Shown one piece after another: positions 56,411 through 64,000 of a stretch of DNA of 64,000 bases (its first letter is position 1; each line of letters begins with the position of its first letter). This stretch comes from Chionoecetes opilio. Its lineage: Eukaryota; Arthropoda; Malacostraca; Decapoda; Majidae. A program made the position numbers and the translations under genes. The stretch lies in assembly GCA_016584305.1 (NCBI GenBank), contig JACEEZ010020103.1:393785-457784 (forward strand), written 5' to 3'. The notes under the pieces were generated by a model. It did no database searches. It saw nothing but the letters and a program-made list of their open reading frames with translations, and was not told where the DNA came from.

Positions 56411-57851
56411 AACATGTCTATCTATGGGCCTAAAGGAAGAGTTAAATGCTTGTTACTGTGAGTATCTTTGGGAAAACACGTCACAGAAAGCTCAGCGTAT
56501 TAGGGAAGCCACAGGTTGAAGGATGTGTCACGGCCGTTTAATACAAGTGGCGCGTATCTATGGCAAGAACCTGTCACGGCTATTTCACGAAAGGAGCGCG
56601 TGAGACTATAATTTCCTGGTGCATAGCTTGTCACTGTATTGTAATTAGTAGTTTGTACGCATTTGGAGATCTGACTTCGATCACTTCTCTGTTTTTTTCG
56701 ACTTGTTTCTTGCCAGGAGACTTTATGTACAATGGACTGGAGAAACAGAATATTAAATCAGGTGTTTATCTAGAGAATTAATGACCTGAGTATGTATTCT
56801 AAAGCATCACATATTTTCTTACGCAGTGTTCCTCAGAGTTATTGTACATCTGGTTTGTATATAATTCCCTATAAATATATAAATATATAAATATAGATAT
56901 ATATCTCACTTCTTTTTGATGATAGGCTGTACTGTACAACTATCCGGTAGGGCTTTACTTTTGCACGAATGCCTTATCACGCATCTATCCTGACACTTAG
57001 TTACTCAAGGGAAGGGTTTTTGAGGTTACCCGAGAATTACGACATCATTCATAGTGTTATAAACGGGAGGCCTGTCATCTAATCCAAGAATCACTGGATG
57101 TTTCCCGTCTCAAAGATATCAATGGTTCCTCCAACAATTACATATCCTTCATTTGAGCTAACCATCCTGCTGTAACATCCCGTTCCTCTCCCCTTCCCTC
57201 ACCGTTTCACTCTTTCTCTAACCCCTCCCTTATTTTTGGTTTGCCATAGTGCCATATGACCTCTGATGTCTGGCACATTTCCCCTTTTTTTGGCACTAAA
57301 TCAATCGATCTTTCTCTATAACCCCTCCCTGTTTTTTGTTTTGCCATAGTGCCATATGACCTCTGATGTCTGGCACATTCCCCTTTTATGGCATTAAATC
57401 AATCACAGGTACCAAGGGGGGCCATCACCCATGCCCACTTCACAGTATTACGCCAAGGTAGTGTGGTAGCCGACCCTCGCCTCACATCTTCACTCAGTCG
57501 TAGAAAATCCGCATTTATATCATGACATGATTCTAACCGATGTTACACAAAGTTGAGGAATCCTTTGCTCAATTCATATTAATTTCCGGATTTATAAAAG
57601 TACTGTAAATCCACCACACTGATTATTTGCATTATAGTTGTAGCTGGATCTTATTGGTTGTCAGATATTCTTTATAATGAGTTGTTGAATAGTATATCCT
57701 TTGAATGGTGTATAGGTATATCACTGGAGAGTCGTGGTCAACTGAGTCTTGTGGAAGATACATAGACTTTATTATGAGTTTGTTTACTATTGTTATAAGA
57801 AAAGATTGGGGAATGGAGGGAGTGTATATAGCTGTACCCAAGACTTAAGAG
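56411..57851. other. No gene recognised
   Basis: TGCCATAGTGCCATATGACC recurs at 57242 and 57341 (about 100-bp unit). Short ORFs here have no recognisable domain. Confidence 0.4.
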
Positions 57852-58238
57852 ATATAAGAACATAATAGAAGGAAGCTACAATTGGCCTCGAGACCTATAC
57901 ATGGTAGTTCCTGATATTTAACTCTACCTACATCCACCTTTCATCCCCATCCATGAATTTATCCAGCCTTCTTTTAAAGCTCCCTATTGACTCCGCACTA
58001 ACTATCCCCACTAACTATCCCATGACTTAGTCCATTCCAATCCTTTACCACCCTATTTGTGAACCAGTTGTTCCCTATTTCTTTTCACTTAAATCTACGC
58101 TTTTCCAGTTTGAATCCGTTACTTCTTGTTATACCCTGATTATAAGCCGTGCGAACTTTTCCTACATCTCCTTTATTGTATCCCTTTATCCACTTAAAAA
58201 CGAATATAGGTCTTATATCTCTTGGTCTTTGCTGTACC
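57852..58238 (-). mobile_element. CR1 LINE 3' fragment
   Basis: The reversed tail CGAGACCTATACATGGTAGT is followed by a minus-strand C-terminal coding part: the WFTNRV region, GFKLEK and the upstream FKWIKG. It is the longest of the truncated copies outside the main LINE. Confidence 0.85.
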
Positions 58239-58602
58239 ATTAGAGGAAAATAACTTATGGTAGTGGCAGATTGTGAATTACAGAATGTTAGTAATGTTGT
58301 ATTAGATTGTGAGCTCTATGGCTGTCACAAGACTCAGTTCCCGACTCTCTCTTTTGAGGTGGTGCAGCCAGTAACCTCATCGCTGTTGTTGGTGACAGAA
58401 CAGAACATTTTTACCGCATTACTGAAATCTATTTGAAATTTGTTAAGGTTTTTATATCTGTGATTTAAGAAGTGTATGTATTGAAGGTATTTCAGGACAT
58501 GAACAATAGGTATTGTTTAATATATGCCTTGTGTTTTCTTACATATATCCCTTTAAAAACATTAAGTCTTCTTTCTGTGTGTATAGTATAGTATTATGGA
58601 TG

Positions 58603-58995
<393 letters not shown>

Positions 58996-59351
58996 TTTTT
59001 CCGCATACTCTAGGTTACCTGGGCCCTGGGTCTTCGGGGGTCCTGCCAGCTGGCACATTACTGGGTGTTTTTAGGGGAGGCGTCCGGAATTTTGGCTGTT
59101 CAGATATGGCAACCCTACCTAGGTACATAAATTACTTCGTACTCATCACTCATTATAGTCTGAATCAAGGATATTATAAAATAGAGGTATTATAGCATAG
59201 ATAGTATATAGAGGGTTTATATAATATTCTTGGTCTGAATCATACTTTGCGTTCATATCAAAGCGTGCAGCGTAGTGGTGACAGCTGGGTGAACGCAACG
59301 TAATCGTAATGTCTTTGTACAGTAGCTACAGTCACAGTGTTTACTATCAGT

Positions 59352-59963
59352 CCGGTGTTGTGTGGGCGGCAAGTGTCTGTTTATGAGGGAAGTCTAATTA
59401 CTAACAAAGACAAAGAAAACGGGCGTTGAGGGGAATAATTACTAATATTGACTTGATCAACAAAGGCATGTCCAGGCGTCCTACGACAACAAACCGTCTT
59501 TATTTATCATTAAAGGGGGAGGGAGGGGGGCACGAAGTGGAACACTCGCCGACGTCGGCGAGAATTCCTATTGGCGACAGTTATAGGTATGGTTTTGAGC
59601 ATATATGATATAAGAGGCATTAAATTTCGTACAGAAATTTCCTCTGAGCAAGAGATGGGGATATATACGGGTGGTTAAGACATTTCTGTACGAAATTGAA
59701 TGCCTCTTATATCATATGCTCAAAACCATACCTATAACTGTCGCCGATAGGAATTCTCGCCGACGTCGGCGAGTGCTCCACTTCGTGGGTCCCCCCCCCC
59801 CTTTAATGATAAATAAGGACGGGTTTGTTGTCGTAGGACGCCTGGACATGCTTTTGTTGATCAAGTCAATATTAGTAATTATTCCCCTCAACGCCCGTTT
59901 TCTTTGCCTTTGTTAGTAATTAGACATTCCCTCATAAACAGACACTTGCCCACACGACACCGG
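59352..59963. mobile_element. 612-bp palindrome
   Basis: Near-perfect inverted arms of about 287 bp (59352-59638, 59681-59963) around a loop of about 42 bp. Ends are CCGGTGTTGTGTGGGCGGCA at the left and the near-inverse at the right. It contains GCCGACGTCGGCGAG in both arms. A G-run and a C-run are in corresponding places. No target duplication is seen; no other copy is in the window. Confidence 0.85.
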
Positions 59964-60534
59964 TGGTAGTGTTGACAGGCGCGTGCAGGCAGGAGTGTCG
60001 ATAAGCAAGTGTCAACAGCATCCCATAGGTGTCAGAGGTGAGTGCCAGGTTGTATGGCAGTTGTAGAAATGCTGGGACATGTCAGGTGGAGGCCAGGCAT
60101 GGTGGGCGGAAGAAAGGGAGAAAATGATAAAGTAATGCTGATTTTTCATGGCAAAGGCGGTATATTAGGCTGTGTGGTACTGTTTTTTTCCCGCTACATG
60201 TTAATATTTGGCTACGGTGATTATTCTGATGGTGAGAACGGTTTGAGTGCAGGTTGAAGTGTGTGTGAGGTGTAAATGCAGAGTCGAGGGGGATAACACG
60301 AGGGTGGCTGCGGTGTCGTCTGAAACAGCCGCTACTGCGCATGCGTTATCGTGGGCGGCAGAAATTTGAGGTGACTGCCAACGGCGTATATGTATAAATA
60401 TCGTCTAAAATCAGGAATGCAATGCTATCCTTCACTGAACTAAGCATCCCGCAATAGAAGAATGCCTCATGTATTGCTGTGATCGAGATACAAGCCCAAC
60501 AGTGTTGTTTATATGAGATATTTTGGTTCTTAAA
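59964..60534. other. No gene recognised
   Basis: No supported feature. The two overlapping ORFs (60042-60342) have no recognisable family. Confidence 0.4.
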
Positions 60535-61633
60535 TGGACCAATTTACTCTACTTGAGGTAAGGATTGATTTGACATCTTCAAGCCTCATATAGTTGGGCA
60601 GTGATGTTGATTTTTCTATGTGAACAGTATTTTTGATGATACAGCCAATTTAAGTGCAGGAAAATGTATACGCTCTAAAACGACTGGCGCCATGTTGTGA
60701 CGTCACTAGCTTAGACAACAGAGCAAAACAGCTGTCAAGCGGCCGCTACTATTATGTACTACCTACTAATACACCAACTTGCATTACCCCTACTACCGCA
60801 AGATGACCAGTAATCCTCCTTCAAGTGATGTAGTAGGTATTCACTGTGTTTGTGAATATGTAAGTTGTAGTTTATAAGGAAAAAGTGGATAGACAGAGCA
60901 AAGTGGCCCGTGACACCAGACAAGTGATGACTTCTGGGATCGGCATTCCTTATAGGGAGCTTAAATGAACCTGCAATGACATGTACAGCTAGACAGATAG
61001 ACGAACTAATAGAGGAACAGGTAGAAATGTATGGTTAGTAAAGGTTGTAGTGGTGAGTAGAGTGACGAAGGGTGTATGTTTTGCTTATGTGGGGAAAGAA
61101 AGCCATACATTTCTACCTGTTCCTCTATGAGTTCGTCTATCTGTCTAGCTTTACATGTCATTGCAGGTTCATTTAAGCTCCCTATAAGGAATGCCGATCC
61201 CAGAAGTCGTCACTTGTCAGGTGTCACGGGCCACTTATCTCTGTCTATCCACTTTTTCCTTATAAACTACAACTTACATATTCACAAACACAGTGAATAC
61301 CTACTACATCACTTGAAGGAGGATTACTGGTCATCTTGCGGTAGTAGGGGTAATGCAAGTTAGTTAGGTTAGTAAAATAAAACTATAATTTGCGGTTTGC
61401 TGAGCCAAAACAAGCCGATCAGCTGATCAGGCGAGATCTGAGTTTGCAGTTACTACGTCACAACCAATGACAGCGCGTTTCGCCGTGTTGTGATATTTTG
61501 GCCCCAAAAAGGCCATATATTTCATTTATGGTGCATTTCTCAGCAAAAAGAATATGAGTACAGTGATATGTAGCCTATATTGCACCCAAAGCTTTATAAT
61601 ACTCCGTGTTTTAGGTGTGAGTAAATTGGTCCA
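60535..61633. mobile_element. 1.1 kb foldback element, copy 2
   Basis: Almost identical to 15081-16186. The ends are TGGACCAATTTACTC and its exact inverse, against CCG in copy 1. Arms lie at 60775-61033 and 61104-61361. The flanks AAA and TTGG again fit insertion between A and T. The high similarity of the copies implies recent activity. Confidence 0.9.
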
Positions 61634-61914
61634 TTGGTGCATGACACGCTGTTCCACCGATCACCATCCCGAACCAGCATCATGCCGCAATATGGGATAA
61701 CATGACGACTTTCCATACAGTATAAGGCTGTCCATGATAGAAAAAGACGAACAATCGCTGCTAACCAGCAGACGTAAGCCCAGTGGTTAGATAAACGAGA
61801 GAAATAAGCTGTCGCTTTACCGCACATGTACGTACAGTGACGGCTGGACAGCACATTTATCAGCTGCAGCTTCTCGCGACAGAGATTGCGCTGCCATACT
61901 CCATTACTCTACAA
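61634..61914. other. No gene recognised
   Basis: An 86-codon minus-strand ORF (61594-61854) overlaps the end of the foldback and lacks a known domain. Confidence 0.35.
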
Positions 61915-62446
61915 CAACGGTTCTTAACCTGGGGGGCGCGTCCCCTTAGGGGTGCGTGGGTAATTTCCTAGGGGGACGTGATTCAATAGAGAAAAAGGAA
62001 GAATGGTCAAGTATTTAACTAAGCTCGGCCTTCACTTTAACATGAAGCTCGCTGCGAGGGTGAGCGTCGCTACAGAAGCAAGTGTGGCTGAAAAACTCTG
62101 CATTGACGCCTTGCCGCGTTTCACTAACTCCGTATACTTTTATGCAATATTATTTTTGGTTATTATTATTACAAATTTACAATTAATATTATTGTTATTA
62201 TTATCCAAACGTGATCTAACTAAATCTGCTGGATATATGCAAGGTGTTAATGAATAATTACGTGCATAATAAGTGCTAAAAACACGCATTTTTTCAATTT
62301 TACTTTTTGAATCAGGATTATTTTGAAATACGTATCTTGGTTGAAGAAGTGAAGGGGGCAAGGACCTTGGCCATGAAGGCTCCTTGGCATGGAGGCAAGG
62401 ACCCACTACTGAAGGGGCGTGGTGGTGAAAAGGTTAAGAAGCACTG
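61915..62446. mobile_element. hAT-like MITE with near-perfect 8-bp duplication
   Basis: CAACGGTTCTTAACC at the left and GGTTAAGAAGCACTG at the right are hAT-type inverted ends. The flanks CTCTACAA (61907-61914) and GTCTACAA (62447-62454) match at 7 of 8. The interior holds short AT-rich repeats and no transposase. Confidence 0.8.
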
Positions 62447-62469
62447 GTCTACAACACAACATTGAACAT

Positions 62470-62665
62470 AGCCCCTACTTAAATATTTTCAAGAGAGGAG
62501 TGACAAGACACCTCCCGAACTAAATTGGCCCACCCCCACTTTTTATATTCTCTTACTGTCTTCTTTATATGGGACTGGCAATTAAGCGGGTTTTTGTAAC
62601 TTTTTTGTTTTTGCCCTTGGCCAGTCCTTTGTGATATTAAAAAACAACAAAAAAACAACAACAAC
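62470..62665 (+). mobile_element. LINE 3' end, as inside the 29.0-29.46 kb element
   Basis: AGTGACAAGACACCTCCCG, TCTTACTGTCTTCTTTATA and CCCTTGGCCAGTCC match 29185-29310. It ends in AACAACAAAAAAACAAC. Confidence 0.75.
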
Positions 62666-62737
62666 ACTCCATGAAGGCCCTGTGGGAAAACCCCGTCCAG
62701 GCTTATCTTGGAGCTTAGTGTAACTCATGCTTCGGAA

Positions 62738-62812
62738 CATAAGAACATAAGAACATAAGGAAGCTACAAGAGGCTGGGAGACCTACACGTGGTAGTTCCT
62801 GTTACTTAACCC
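62738..62812 (-). mobile_element. CR1 LINE tail
   Basis: ACATAAGAACATAAGGAAGC and GAGACCTACACGTGGTAGTT form the reversed tail. Confidence 0.8.
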
Positions 62813-63729
62813 CTTGAGACCCACAACCAGGGCCGGATTTAGACCTGTGGAGGCCCCTGGGTAGCCTCTTGTGTGGAGGCCCCTGGGCAGCCTCTGTGTG
62901 GAGGCCCCCTTTCATTACAAAATTTTACAAAGTATGGGGTGCCGAGCGAAGCGAGACTGCGCAGCTGGGGGTTCCGGTTTTTTTTTGGAAATTTTAGCCT
63001 TTTTAGGAGCATTTTGAAGCAATAAGCAAAGCTAAATTGAGAAAGTATAATAGCTTTAGTATGTTGTGACAAAATTGGGGTATTCTATGACCTAATTGGG
63101 TAAAGATTTTTTTTTTTAAAGTGGAACAGCTCAATGAAGTATTCAGATTGAGAAGTAACACATTGATGTTGCGAGACTATGAGTCGGGTCATCCCTTGTT
63201 AAAAGCATGAAGTATGAGTAGCCTAAGCCCCATATTTTCTGAAATTTGAGCTCACTGCCTAGAAATTTGGTTGATATGAAATTTACTGACGGGAGTTACT
63301 TTCAAGGTTAATCTATTTTTAATGAGTGTTTTTCTTGTATATATGACTTATATGAAACTTAGAGCTAAGCCACTGGCTATAGCCTACCTACAGTCGACGC
63401 CATGCCTACCTAAAAAGAGGCTGTTGGCTTCCGATTAAAGCATCAAGGCAATCAAGCAACACTAGCTAGGCAGTTGGATATAAGATAAATTATTAATTTG
63501 ATTAAAAATTAAGGCCTCTTGATTTGAAGAAATTTATTAAATAAATATACAAAGAAGTATGGTAAATTTCTAGTGTTTCCCCATACTCTTCCCCTTCTCC
63601 CAAACAAGCTTGGGAGCCTGTGGCAATGCGGGCTTTTCGGGTGGGGAGCAATTAAAGCGTCGGAAACACGTATTTTTGGAGTTATGTAAAAGAGCTAAAA
63701 TACCCTACATATAGAGTAATTTTCCTAGT
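62813..63729. other. No gene recognised
   Basis: GGAGGCCCCTGGG is repeated three times near 62850-62908. The remainder shows no coding structure. Confidence 0.4.
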
Positions 63730-63990
63730 TCTAGGAAAATTTAACCTAACCTAATCTTGCGAGGGGGTTCCGTTCCCCTCGACTCCCAGTAATCTAACCT
63801 AACCTAACCTAGCGGGGGGCTCTGCCCCTCTCGACCCCCGTTAATTTAACCTAACCTCTTAGCAATAATCACCCGATAATCTAACCTAACCTAATTTTAC
63901 CTAACCTTCTAACGGGGGGGCTCCGTCCCTCTAGACTCCCCGGCAACCTAACAAAATGTTACTTTACCCTAAGTGAAAGGGGTGGGGGAG
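63730..63990 (+). repeat. AACCT-rich block with GC-rich inserts
   Basis: Short runs of CTAACCTAACCTAACCT (arthropod telomere-type TTAGG on the other strand) alternate with near-identical GC-rich pieces such as GGGGGCTCTGCCCCTC and GGGGGGCTCCGTCCCTC. It looks interspersed, not a chromosome end. Confidence 0.6.
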
Positions 63991-64000
63991 GGGGCTCGAC

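Overview
This is an animal nuclear genome window of arthropod type, most likely a decapod crustacean. The grounds are two intron-bearing, animal-type genes, heavy loads of microsatellites and minisatellites, CR1-type LINEs, a tRNA-derived SINE, many inverted-repeat DNA transposons and short AACCT (arthropod telomere-type) runs. The species is an inference; no rRNA or mitochondrial marker is present. Nothing bacterial or operon-like is visible.

Two host genes are well supported, both on the + strand. (1) A Topors orthologue (RING-type ubiquitin/SUMO E3 ligase): one large 860-codon coding exon at 30505-33087, opened by a splice acceptor at 30494 and followed by a 3' UTR with AATAAA at 33561. 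(2) A SNX6 orthologue (PX-BAR sorting nexin of the SNX-BAR/ESCPE-1 group): 12 coding exons spread over 37897-55614. I assembled them from splice sites and phases; they give 405 residues, close to the roughly 406 of vertebrate SNX6. The two genes are head-to-tail about 4.3 kb apart.

The rest is a transposon landscape. 0.6-3.2 kb is a 2.7 kb composite palindrome with a CT microsatellite expanded in one arm only. 3.6-20.6 kb carries CR1 LINE pieces that probably derive from one copy: an ORF1 with an SGNH-esterase-like domain, then endonuclease, reverse transcriptase and a 3' tail. These are split by several insertions: a foldback element, a Ty3/gypsy fragment, a second LINE on the minus strand that itself carries a SINE, a second foldback family, a solo-LTR-like element and a hAT-like element. 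At least four of the insertions can be removed on paper so that the host LINE frame is continuous again. 20.6-23.4 kb holds three more inverted-repeat elements. 25.7-27.2 kb is a 31-bp satellite of about 48 copies. 28-29.5 kb and 33.7-36.6 kb hold TA-, TTAA- and 7-bp-TSD MITEs, some nested. Introns of SNX6 hold several MITEs, LINE 3' tails and minisatellites. 57.8-64 kb holds LINE tails, a 612-bp palindrome, a second copy of the 1.1 kb foldback element, a hAT MITE and AACCT-rich sequence.

The observations most worth follow-up are these. Short CR1 LINE tails sit directly against SNX6 splice acceptors. A tandem array of acceptor-like units lies between a decoy and the real acceptor of SNX6 exon 7. 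An 18-nt frame-preserving candidate microexon lies in SNX6 intron 9. A pair of foldback elements have swapped arm variants. A family of foldbacks shares one palindromic core but has different termini.
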